Below are positions 46,223-54,153 of a stretch of DNA of 64,000 bases, in pieces. Within the stretch, counting starts at the first letter, position 1. The number at the start of each line of letters is the position of its first letter. The notes under the pieces were generated by a model. That model was not told the DNA's origin and made no database searches. It saw only the letters and a program-made list of their open reading frames with translations. This DNA is from Amycolatopsis sp. WAC 01376 (lineage in GTDB: Bacteria; Actinomycetota; Actinomycetes; Mycobacteriales; Pseudonocardiaceae), in assembly GCF_003947415.1 (NCBI RefSeq), contig NZ_QHKL01000011.1:124001-188000 (forward strand). Direction: 5' to 3'. A program made the translations under genes and the position numbers.

Positions 46223-46277
46223 GTCCGTGAGGGCCTCCTTCCCTACCCTGAGAGTAGGGAAGGAGGCCCTCACGGAC
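46223..46277. repeat. Perfect inverted repeat, 24-bp arms
   Basis: GTCCGTGAGGGCCTCCTTCC plus CTAC (46223-46246) mirrored exactly at 46254-46277, loop CCTGAGA. The inner CTACCCTGAGAGTAG is shared with the copy at 32353-32406. It is 100 bp from its neighbour, giving a tandem pair. Confidence 0.93.
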
Positions 46278-46330
46278 CTGCAAGAACCGAAACCGGCGCG
46301 CCTGAGCGACGGTGTCGGGAATCGAAACAG

Positions 46331-49141
46331 CTAACGTCCCGGTTCCTTAACCGTCAGCCCCTCAAGCCGCTCCTCCGTCAGCACGGTGCGCGACGGCAGT
46401 CCCAACTTGCGCAGCGCCCGTCCGATGTGGATTTCGACCGTCCGCGGCGAGAGGAACAGCCGCTCGCCGATCTCCCGGTTCGTGAGGTTCCGGGCGGCGA
46501 GCCGGGCGACTTCGAGTTCCCTCGGCGACAACGCTTCGCCGTAGCCCTTGCGGCCGCGCCGGGGCATCTCCGGATCACAGCGTCGCAGTGACCGGCGGCA
46601 GCGGAGCGCGTCCACGGCGGCGCCGAGGCTCACGTAGGCCGTCTCCGCGGTGGTGAAGGAAGCGACGGCGCGCGCCAGGTCTCCGGCTTCGGCGAAGCAT
46701 CCGGCCGCGAGTTCGTCGGCGTAGGCGGCGAAATACGGGAGAGGCAGCGCGTAGTACGCCTGCGCGGCACCGAGCAGCAGATCACCGGCGGGCAGCGTTT
46801 CGCCCCGTGACTGGGTCAGCAACCCCCGGCACAGCAACGCCGACGCGTTCGCGACCGGGGCGTCCTTGCCGTCGATGCCTTGCCGGTACTCGCCGAGCAG
46901 CTCTCGTGCCTCGACGTGCTGCCCCAGCCCGAGCATGGTGCGCACGGCGAACGGCATCAGTTCGGCCGCCCAGAGCCAATTGTTCTTGCGGCGCACGGTT
47001 TCCAGACCGTATTCGGCCAGGCGCAGGGCCGCCTGGAGGTCTTTGCCCGCCTGATGGACCGCGACGCGACCAGCGTAGGCCGAAGCCTGCACCGGGACGC
47101 TGCCCGCGGAAAGCGCGAACGCCGCGTCGAAACTGCGCAGCGCCGCCGCCGGCCGGTGTTGCCCGTACTCGTACCAGCCGAGCACGAGCAGCGGCTCGGC
47201 CGCCAGTGAACTGTCCTTGTCGACCCGGGTCAGCATCGCCCGCGCCTTCTCCGCGACGCTCGCCCACTCCCCCATCGCGAGGTCCAGGCGCAGTTCCGTG
47301 CCGTCGGCCAGCGCGTCGAGATAGGGCTGGTGATCGTCGCGGATCAGCCGTCGCGCGGTCGTGAGGTACGCCCGCGCGACGGGGTAATGCCCGTTCCACG
47401 CCACCGCGTCGGCCAGGTTGATGTAGGTGCGGGCCACCTGGCGGCAGACCTCGGCCGACTCCGGCACGGGCGGCAGGTCGGCGATGTCCTGCCACACCCC
47501 CGGATCAGCGATCTGCATCCGCGCCGAAAGCCGGTTGGCGGCGATCGCGGCCAACACTCCCGCGTCGTGTTCCCCCTTGCTCATCTGCTCGGCCTGATCG
47601 AGCCAGCGGAGGTTCTCCTCCACCGGAATGGTCCCGATATGCGGCAGCGCCAAGGTGACCAATCCCCTGGCGAGCAGCGCCTGGCGCCTGCCGAGGTCGG
47701 CCGCGCCCAGTTCGATCTCGAGCCTGCCCGCGTCGACCTTGCCAACCTGATTGATCAGCACCTGCCCGAGATTGACCCGGATCTCGCCACGCGCGGCCTT
47801 GCTCAGCGGCCATTCGCGCAGGATCTCCCGCAGCAACCGGACCGTGCCCGCGTGGGCGATGCTGCGCGGAAGTTCCCTCCCCAGCCGGACGGCGAACGAC
47901 TCGCGCGCGGCCCGCGGCAGCTCCGCGTCCCGCAAAGCCGCTTCGAGCAGACGGCCCGCTTCCTCGGTCCGGCCGTCTTCGATGGCGTTGTCGACCGCGA
48001 CGCCGGTCCACTGTGTCCACTCGGCGAGATCGCCCGCCTGCCGCGCGTGGCGGGCGACGAGCGCCGCGAGGGGTTCGTCGTCCGCGGCGAGCCGGGCGGC
48101 GGCGCGTCCGTGCATCGCGCACCGCTGAGGCCCGGGAAGCAAGGCGTAGACGGCTTCACCGATCAGCGGACTTCCCGAGACGTACCGGCCGCGGCCGAGA
48201 TCACGCAGCAGTCCCGTTTCCACGGCTTCGGTGACCGCGCCGGAGATCTCCCCGGACGGCGATGCCGCGAGAGCGTCCAGTTCCGGTTCTCCGGCAGGCG
48301 ATCCCAGCACCGCGGCCGCGCTGACGGCGTCCCGCGCGGCCGGACCGATCGCCGCCATCAGCGCGGCGACCCGGCTCCGCACGACCGGCGGCACGGTCGC
48401 CGGGAGCGACTCGCCGGCGCTTGGGACCAGAGCCGTCAGATCGACGGCGATCCCGGACGTCCGCCGGTGTGCCGCCTCGGCGAAATCCGGCGCACAGCGG
48501 CCGAAGGACGCGTCCAGCAGCGTCCGCACCTGGACGGCGCTGAACGCCCGAAGCGACAGCTGCGCGACGGTTCCCGGCAGCGGCGGGAACCGCCGCGGTC
48601 CGCACGACACGGCGCTGACCACCACGCTCAGCGAAGCCGCCGGGGACGCCGCGAGTCCGCGCAGGAACTCCCACGTGTCGTCGTCGGCGGCGTGGACGTC
48701 GTCGAGCACCAGAACCGCCGGACCGCAGCCGGTCAGTACTTCGCGCACAGCCCGGAACTCCTGCTGCCGGACGGTGCCGTCGTCGGCGTTCTCGGGGAAC
48801 GGCGGCAACCACGAAGACCATTCGGGGATCAGCCGCCGCAGGACGCCGGTCACCGGGGAGAACTCCGCCGCGTGGGCGGCGGCCACGGCACCGCTCCCCA
48901 GCAACGCGTCGACCAAGGGTGCCAGCCGGCACGGCCGGGTGAAGGGAACGCACCGGGTGGACCAGACCACACGCGACGCGATCCCGGGATGGGCGACCAG
49001 TTCTTCGAGCAGACGGCTCCGGCCCACACCCGGTTCACCCTCGACGACGGCGACCGACGGCGGGCGTGAGGCGACGCGCACCAGTTCGGCCAATTCGGTG
49101 TCGCGGGCCACGAACACCGATGCCGCACCGCTCGTCGGCAT
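46331..49141 (-). CDS. LAL-type LuxR regulator (large ATP-binding)
   Basis: A 936-aa regulator. The N-terminal AAA ATPase has VFVARDTELAELV and Walker A GEPGVGRS (35-42), with Walker B VLVLDDVHAADDD. A long TPR-like helical middle follows. The C-terminal LuxR HTH reads LSPRELEVARLAARNLTNRE and LFLSPRTVEIHIGRALRKL. LALs activate secondary-metabolite or catabolic genes. Start chosen at 49141: a -10-like TATGGT lies 7 nt upstream, suggesting a leaderless transcript; an ATG 12 nt earlier is possible. It is divergent from the secreted protease pair, its most likely target. Confidence 0.9.
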   Translation of the reverse strand: MPTSGAASVFVARDTELAELVRVASRPPSVAVVEGEPGVGRSRLLEELVAHPGIASRVVWSTRCVPFTRPCRLAPLVDALLGSGAVAAAHAAEFSPVTGVLRRLIPEWSSWLPPFPENADDGTVRQQEFRAVREVLTGCGPAVLVLDDVHAADDDTWEFLRGLAASPAASLSVVVSAVSCGPRRFPPLPGTVAQLSLRAFSAVQVRTLLDASFGRCAPDFAEAAHRRTSGIAVDLTALVPSAGESLPATVPPVVRSRVAALMAAIGPAARDAVSAAAVLGSPAGEPELDALAASPSGEISGAVTEAVETGLLRDLGRGRYVSGSPLIGEAVYALLPGPQRCAMHGRAAARLAADDEPLAALVARHARQAGDLAEWTQWTGVAVDNAIEDGRTEEAGRLLEAALRDAELPRAARESFAVRLGRELPRSIAHAGTVRLLREILREWPLSKAARGEIRVNLGQVLINQVGKVDAGRLEIELGAADLGRRQALLARGLVTLALPHIGTIPVEENLRWLDQAEQMSKGEHDAGVLAAIAANRLSARMQIADPGVWQDIADLPPVPESAEVCRQVARTYINLADAVAWNGHYPVARAYLTTARRLIRDDHQPYLDALADGTELRLDLAMGEWASVAEKARAMLTRVDKDSSLAAEPLLVLGWYEYGQHRPAAALRSFDAAFALSAGSVPVQASAYAGRVAVHQAGKDLQAALRLAEYGLETVRRKNNWLWAAELMPFAVRTMLGLGQHVEARELLGEYRQGIDGKDAPVANASALLCRGLLTQSRGETLPAGDLLLGAAQAYYALPLPYFAAYADELAAGCFAEAGDLARAVASFTTAETAYVSLGAAVDALRCRRSLRRCDPEMPRRGRKGYGEALSPRELEVARLAARNLTNREIGERLFLSPRTVEIHIGRALRKLGLPSRTVLTEERLEGLTVKEPGR

Positions 49142-49526
49142 GCTCGGGACCATACCGATCGGACACCCGCCGAAAGGCGGGAACACGAACAGTCACCACG
49201 GGTCGCGCGCTTTCCGCTGGTCCACACCACCGGAGTCACGAGCTTCCCGCGTCGTTAACTCGATCGGGCGACGCCGACCCGCGGTGGCGCGAAGCCGCGC
49301 GGCGGTAATACGGACCCTTAGGTATTGCCTCGAACCTTGCCACGGGGTCCACCAGAGGGTGAATCTCAGTCTGTTCGCAGTGCCCCTCCGTCACTTCGTC
49401 ACAGCGCAAGTCCCCTGCTCGCGCCGGTCGGCCACCCAGTCGGGTAGCCGAAGTCCCCACTTGTTCCGTCGGGTAGCCGCCCGCGCGTGTTTCGCGTTCG
49501 ACCATCCAGTTAGGAGTGTTCCGACG
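49142..49526. other. 385-bp divergent region with a long leader before the protease operon
   Basis: It carries the LAL promoter on the minus strand and roughly 200-300 nt of untranslated leader for the plus-strand protease. The leader contains AGAGGGTGAATCTC (near 49354) and two copies of GTCGGGTAGCCG (about 49440 and 49468), which recall pieces of the c-di-AMP (ydaO) riboswitch. The match is incomplete and is not called as a riboswitch. Confidence 0.4.
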
Positions 49527-50117
49527 GTGAAGATCTCATTCAGGCGCGGGCTGGCCACGGCCTGCCTCGGTGTCGCCGCGATGGTCGCCCTGCAGGCGCC
49601 CGCCGCCGCGGCGCCCGCCATCACGGCCGCCACCACGATCCCGATCAGGATGCAGGCACAGGAGAAGAGCAACTGGTGCTGGGACGCCAGCGGCAACACC
49701 ATCGCCGCCTGGTGGGGGCACAGCCTGACGCAGACGAAGTTCTGCCAGGTCGCGCACAACGAGTCCGGCACGGACTGCGCGAACAACCAGGGCTACCTCA
49801 GCGACCAGCAGCGCGTGTTCCGCTGGCTCGGGTTCAGCAACGTCGGCACCTACAGCTCCTCGGGCCAGACGTTGAGCTTCGCCTCCATCAAGGGCCAGGT
49901 CGACGCGCGGCAGCCGATCGGCACCCGGATCGGCTGGCGCAACGGCGGCGGCCACATGCACGTGCTCTACGGCTACGACAACACGAACGGCGCGACGACG
50001 GTCTACTACGGCGACCCGTGGGGCTCGAGCCCCCGCTACAACCAGATGAGCTACAACGCCTATCGGTCCAACAACTCGTTCACCTGGACCCACACCGTCT
50101 ACGGGATCAAGGACTGA
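49527..50117 (+). CDS. Secreted papain-like cysteine protease (AvrRpt2/C39-like)
   Basis: A 196-aa exported protein. Signal peptide 1-~29 (GVAAMVALQAPAAAA). The catalytic Cys51 sits in KSNWCWDASGNTIAAWWG, the His in GGGHMHVLYGYD (His143) and Asp163 in YYGDPWG. This matches the AvrRpt2-like family of papain-fold proteases, effectors in plant pathogens and common but poorly studied in actinobacteria. GTG 49527 follows AGGAG. The next gene starts 4 bp after its stop, so the two are almost certainly co-transcribed. Confidence 0.87.
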   Translation: MKISFRRGLATACLGVAAMVALQAPAAAAPAITAATTIPIRMQAQEKSNWCWDASGNTIAAWWGHSLTQTKFCQVAHNESGTDCANNQGYLSDQQRVFRWLGFSNVGTYSSSGQTLSFASIKGQVDARQPIGTRIGWRNGGGHMHVLYGYDNTNGATTVYYGDPWGSSPRYNQMSYNAYRSNNSFTWTHTVYGIKD

Positions 50118-50121
50118 AACC

Positions 50122-50874
50122 ATGAAGCGAACCTTCCTCGGCGCCACGATCCTCGCCCTCGGACTGTCACTCGCGCTCGGCGGCCAGGCTTCCGCCGCCG
50201 ACGCCCCCAGCGGCGCGCCCACCGCCGCCGACCTCGCCGCGGTGTCCACTGTGGTCACCAGTGACGCGACCACCCAACGGCTCGCCAAGGCGGTGTTCCC
50301 CGGCGCCGCCAAGGCGGACACGGCCATCGCGGCCAAGACCGCGAAGGCGGATCCGCGGACACCGGTGGCGGTCTACCAGCCGACCGCGGCCTTCATCGCC
50401 GGCACGTCCGCCGTCCTCGCCGAACTGGCCTACGTCGCCACACCCGCCACCCTCGGCAACGGTGACGCGGCGACCGTGTGGTCGCAGCGCGAGGGCTCGG
50501 GCTGGTCGGTCTACAACGTCGCCTCGGGTGACGTCGAAAAGCGCCTCGCGGCGCAGGTCGGCAAGGGCTACCTCCTGAGCGAACCGCAGGCGGGCGCCTG
50601 GTACGCCGTCGACGGGGACACCGTGACCGTCCTCGACGGCTCCTCGGTCGCGAAGACCGGCGAGAAGATGACGCTCGCCGCCTACCGCGAGGCCCTGCAG
50701 AGCCGCTACGGCGACAAGCTGCCCGGCTCGACCTACGACCGCACCGGTGCCGCCGGCGGTTACGGTGCCTCCCCGGTGGGCGACACCTCGGTGCCGTGGT
50801 GGCCGTACGCACTCGGCGCGGTCTTCCTCGCCGCGGCGGGCGCGGGCGTCACGCTCCGGCTCCGCAGGCAGTAA
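50122..50874 (+). CDS. Secreted, C-terminally membrane-anchored partner of the cysteine protease
   Basis: A 250-aa protein with signal peptide (TFLGATILALGLSLALGGQ, cleavage after ASA) and a C-terminal transmembrane helix (YALGAVFLAAAGAGVTLRL) ending RRQ. The intervening domain (QRLAKAVFPGAAKADT; AATVWSQREGSGWSVYNV) is not recognised. It is tightly coupled to the protease gene and ends at a strong terminator. It could be a substrate, chaperone, inhibitor or tether for the protease. Function unknown. Confidence 0.7.
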   Translation: MKRTFLGATILALGLSLALGGQASAADAPSGAPTAADLAAVSTVVTSDATTQRLAKAVFPGAAKADTAIAAKTAKADPRTPVAVYQPTAAFIAGTSAVLAELAYVATPATLGNGDAATVWSQREGSGWSVYNVASGDVEKRLAAQVGKGYLLSEPQAGAWYAVDGDTVTVLDGSSVAKTGEKMTLAAYREALQSRYGDKLPGSTYDRTGAAGGYGASPVGDTSVPWWPYALGAVFLAAAGAGVTLRLRRQ

Positions 50875-50880
50875 AGCGAT

Positions 50881-50925
50881 GGGGTGCCGGGACCGCGCGG
50901 GGTCCCGGCACCCCCGCGTTTTTTC
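50881..50925 (+). terminator. Strong intrinsic terminator of the protease operon
   Basis: GGGGTGCCGGGACC (50881-50894) pairs perfectly with GGTCCCGGCACCCC (50901-50914) over a 6-nt loop, followed by GTTTTTTC. Fourteen base pairs plus a U-tract make this the clearest rho-independent terminator in the window. Confidence 0.95.
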
Positions 50926-50963
50926 GGATGCGTATCCGGTGGTTCGACTGTGATCATGGCTGC

Positions 50964-51842
50964 GTGGACTTGCGCATCGACACCCCGGCCCGGCTGGGCG
51001 AAACCGAGTTACCCGACGGACGCGTCCTCGGCTGGGCCGAGTGGGGCCCCACGGACGGCGAAGTCGTCCTGATGATCCCCGGCGCGGCGACGAGTCGCCG
51101 GCTGGGGCTACCCGCGGGAGTGGTGGAGTCGCTGGACGTCCGGCTGGTCACGGTGGACCGGCCGGGGCTCGGCTCGTCCAGTCCGCTCGAGAACCGTGTC
51201 TTCGACGATTTCGCCGCGGACATCGCGTATCTCGCCGGAGAACGAGGCTTCGGGAACCCGCCGATGATCGCCAATTCACAGGGTGCCCCGTTCGCCTTCG
51301 CCTGCGCCGCGGCGGGCACGACGGGTCCGCTCGCCATCGTGTCCGGCGCGGACGAGATCGGCAGGCCGGAGTTCAGCGGAAAGCTGCCCGGAGAGCTGGC
51401 GGACCTAGTCGCCCTGGTCGCTTCCGATCCCGTCCACGCGGAAGCCGTGTTCACCGGCTTCGACCAGGACACCATGTGGCACCTGGTGACCAGCTCCGCG
51501 CCGGAAGCCGATCTCGCGGTCTACACCGCTCCGTCGTTCGAGTCCGCCTACCGCCAGGCGATGGCGGAGGCGTTCGGCCAGGGACCGGCGGGGTACGCCC
51601 GCGACACCGTACTCGCCATGGGCCGCTGGCCTTTCCCGTTGTCGTCGATCGCGGTCCACGTCGATCTCTGGTACGGCGAACAGGACCGCAGCCACTCCCC
51701 CGACAACGGCGCCACCCTCGCCGGACGCCTTCCCGATGCCACGCTCCGGATCGTCCCCGGCGTCGGTGGCGCGGTCCTGTGGACGCACGCCGTCGAGATC
51801 CTCCGCACTCTGCTCGGCCGGGACGGTCAGGCGAAGGTGTAG
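50964..51842 (+). CDS. Alpha/beta-hydrolase-fold protein, catalytic His apparently lost
   Basis: A 292-aa protein. The cap and core pattern is recognisable: VVLMIPGAATSRRLG (oxyanion strand), LVTVDRPGLGSSSPL and MIANSQGAPFAFACA with the nucleophile Ser. The usual late GH-x-x motif that supplies the catalytic His reads VPGVGGAVLWTHAVEIL, so the expected His is Gly; the next His is three residues further than usual. It may be inactive or use another residue. GTG 50964. Tail-to-tail overlap of 16 bp with the BVMO gene. Confidence 0.72.
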   Translation: MDLRIDTPARLGETELPDGRVLGWAEWGPTDGEVVLMIPGAATSRRLGLPAGVVESLDVRLVTVDRPGLGSSSPLENRVFDDFAADIAYLAGERGFGNPPMIANSQGAPFAFACAAAGTTGPLAIVSGADEIGRPEFSGKLPGELADLVALVASDPVHAEAVFTGFDQDTMWHLVTSSAPEADLAVYTAPSFESAYRQAMAEAFGQGPAGYARDTVLAMGRWPFPLSSIAVHVDLWYGEQDRSHSPDNGATLAGRLPDATLRIVPGVGGAVLWTHAVEILRTLLGRDGQAKV

Positions 51843-53308
51843 TCCTCGAGCGGGAAGCTCCCCGCCTCCTTGATGGCGTTCAGTGTGGAGGACGGCCGGA
51901 GCAGGGTCGCTTCCCCGTGTGGGTTGAAGTAGTAGCTGTTCGCCGGTGCGCAGTTCCCGAGGGCGAAGATCGAGTCGCCGAGGCGTTCGGTCATCCGGTC
52001 GAGGAACGCGTCGTTGGCCTCCTGCGTGACTTCGAACTCGGTCGCGCCGCGCCGCCGCATCGCGCCGAAGAGCCGGTCCATATGCCGCATCTGCGTCTCG
52101 ATCGTGGTGAAATAGGACAATCCGGAGTAGGAATACGGGCTGTTGAGGGAAACGAAGTTCGGGAACTTGGGGATCGCGACGCCCTCGTAGGCCTGGAACC
52201 GATTCTCCCGCCACCACTTCCCGAGATTCCGGCCGTCGCGGCCGATGATCTCGATCGCCGGGAAGTTCGCCTCCCACAGGTCGAATCCGGTCGCCAGCAC
52301 CAGGACGTCGATCTCCCGCCGTCCGCCGTCGGTGGTCTCGATCCCGGTCTCGTCGATCTTCGCGATGGACGTCGTCTCCAGGTGCACGTGGTCCTTGGTG
52401 AAGGCCGGGTAGTACTCGTTGGAGAACGTCGGACGCTTGCAGCCGAAGGAATAGCGCGGCGTCAGTTCCGCGCGCAGCCCCGGATCCCGCACCTGACGGC
52501 GCAGATGCGCCTGGCACCACAGCTTGCCGAGCCGGTTCGCCATCGGCAGCTGCTTGTAGTGCAGGACACCGGAGACCATCATCAGTTCCAGCAGCGCGGT
52601 CCCGGTCAGCCGCGCGGCCCGCTGGGTGAACGGGACGGCGGCGAACGCACGCCGGACGGCCTTGGGCACCGGGAAGTCCAGTTTCGGGCTCACCCAGATC
52701 GGGGTCCGCTGGTACACGGTCAGTTCCCGCGCGATCTTCGCGATCTCGGGGATCAGCTGGACCGCTGTCGCGCCCGTACCGATCACCGCCACCCGCTTGC
52801 CCGCGAGGTCGTAGTCGTCGTCCCAGGCGGTGGTGTGGATGACCTTGCCGCCGAACGTGCCGATCCCGGCGATGTCGGGTTTCTTCGGCTGCGAAAGGAA
52901 TCCTGTCGCGGTGAGGAGGTACTTGGCGGTGACCGGCCCACCCTCGGCGAGCGAGACCGTCCAGTGCGCCTTCGCCTCGTCCCAGACCGCGCCGGTGACC
53001 ACCGAGCCGAACCGCATGTATCGCCGCAGCCGGTATTTGTCCGCGACGTGCTCGGCATACCGCTTGAGTTCCGCGCCCGGCGCGAAGAGACGCGACCAGT
53101 GCGGATTCGGCTCGAACGAGTACGAGTAGGTGGCCGACGGGATGTCGACGGCCAGCCCGGGATAGCGGTTCACATGCCACGTACCGCCGAGGTCGGACTC
53201 GCGTTCGAGGATGAGCAGGTTGTCGTAGCCGAGCCGGTTGAGCTGGATCGCCGCGCCCATCCCGCCGAAACCGGCTCCGACGACGACGGCGTCGTACTGC
53301 GCGTTCAT
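51827..53308 (-). CDS. Baeyer-Villiger-type flavin monooxygenase
   Basis: A 493-aa FAD/NADPH enzyme. FAD motif VVGAGFGGMGAA (11-16), the Baeyer-Villiger fingerprint FGGKVIHTTAWD (Phe152 to Asp163), then NADPH motif VIGTGATAVQLIPE (177-182). It should insert oxygen next to a carbonyl, turning ketones into esters or lactones. Its start overlaps the SDR stop by 4 bp (53305-53308). In mycobacteria the mymA operon similarly joins a BVMO with SDR and lipase-like genes; here a patatin takes the lipase place. Confidence 0.9.
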   Translation of the reverse strand: MNAQYDAVVVGAGFGGMGAAIQLNRLGYDNLLILERESDLGGTWHVNRYPGLAVDIPSATYSYSFEPNPHWSRLFAPGAELKRYAEHVADKYRLRRYMRFGSVVTGAVWDEAKAHWTVSLAEGGPVTAKYLLTATGFLSQPKKPDIAGIGTFGGKVIHTTAWDDDYDLAGKRVAVIGTGATAVQLIPEIAKIARELTVYQRTPIWVSPKLDFPVPKAVRRAFAAVPFTQRAARLTGTALLELMMVSGVLHYKQLPMANRLGKLWCQAHLRRQVRDPGLRAELTPRYSFGCKRPTFSNEYYPAFTKDHVHLETTSIAKIDETGIETTDGGRREIDVLVLATGFDLWEANFPAIEIIGRDGRNLGKWWRENRFQAYEGVAIPKFPNFVSLNSPYSYSGLSYFTTIETQMRHMDRLFGAMRRRGATEFEVTQEANDAFLDRMTERLGDSIFALGNCAPANSYYFNPHGEATLLRPSSTLNAIKEAGSFPLEDYTFA

Positions 53309-54153
53309 GCGTTTTCCTCCCGCTGGGTGTCCTGGTGGAGGCGGGCGCGGTAGCCGTCCCGCTCCGGTGAATCGGGGCGCAGGGCCCGGTCGTCCCGGAT
53401 CAGCCGCCGGAAGGCGTTGAGCGCCGGCTCGGGTGTCACGGCCGCGAGGGTGGCGAGCGCGCCGACGTAGCCGGGCACGGCGATCTCCGCGGCCCGGGTG
53501 CGGACGGAAGCCACGACGGCGTCGGCGATCCTGCCCGGTTTCACCTTCGGGATCGGCCGCATGTCGAGCCCTGAGGCGAGGGCGGTGTCGACCGCCGACG
53601 GCAGCACGGCGGAGACGCTCACGCCGTGCGGCGCGTACTCCAGCCGCGTCGCCGCGGTCAGCCCGACGACGGCGAATTTGCTGGCGTTGTAGATCGCCAG
53701 CCCTTTGACCGGGAACTTCCCGGCCAGCGACGCGACGTTGACGACATGCCCGCGTCCGCGCTCCAGCATGCCGGGCAGGGCAAGCCGCATTCCGTGGACC
53801 ACGCCGAAGACGTTGACCTCCATGGTCGCCCGGTTCAGGGCGTCGGAGAGGTCGAGGAAACCGCCGTTGGGCATGATCCCGGCGTTGTTGACGAGCACCG
53901 CGAGCGGCCCGTTCGCCTGTTCGGCGTCGCCGAGAAAAGCGGCGAAGGACGCCGGGTCGGCGACGTCGAGGTGATGCGCTGTCCCGCCGATGTCGGCGGC
54001 GGTGCGCTTCGCGGCTTCGAGGTCCAGATCGCCGATGGACACGCGCGCCCCGAGTGCGGCCATGCGTTCCGCGGTCGCGCGGCCGATGCCCTGGCCCGCG
54101 CCGGTGATCGCGACGTGTGCCCCGTCGAGGTCGAGATCCGGGTACTTGCTCAT
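53305..54153 (-). CDS. Short-chain dehydrogenase/reductase
   Basis: A 282-aa classical SDR. Cofactor motif TGAGQGIG (17-24), NNAG (89-92), catalytic Ser142, Tyr155 and Lys159 (IYNASKF). ASIGDLDLE-like acidic loop suggests NAD(H). It probably makes the ketone that the BVMO oxidises. Overlaps the patatin stop and the BVMO start by 4 bp each, so the three genes are coupled. Confidence 0.9.
   Translation of the reverse strand: MSKYPDLDLDGAHVAITGAGQGIGRATAERMAALGARVSIGDLDLEAAKRTAADIGGTAHHLDVADPASFAAFLGDAEQANGPLAVLVNNAGIMPNGGFLDLSDALNRATMEVNVFGVVHGMRLALPGMLERGRGHVVNVASLAGKFPVKGLAIYNASKFAVVGLTAATRLEYAPHGVSVSAVLPSAVDTALASGLDMRPIPKVKPGRIADAVVASVRTRAAEIAVPGYVGALATLAAVTPEPALNAFRRLIRDDRALRPDSPERDGYRARLHQDTQREENA

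Larger units (their letters stand above)
45910..46330. other. 421-bp gap with two perfect inverted repeats
   Basis: No gene is supportable. It holds the promoter of the irt operon near its right-hand start (minus-strand TATAAC at about 45930) and two long inverted repeats, 46066-46122 and 46223-46277, that may isolate the neighbouring LAL gene's 3' end. Confidence 0.7.
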
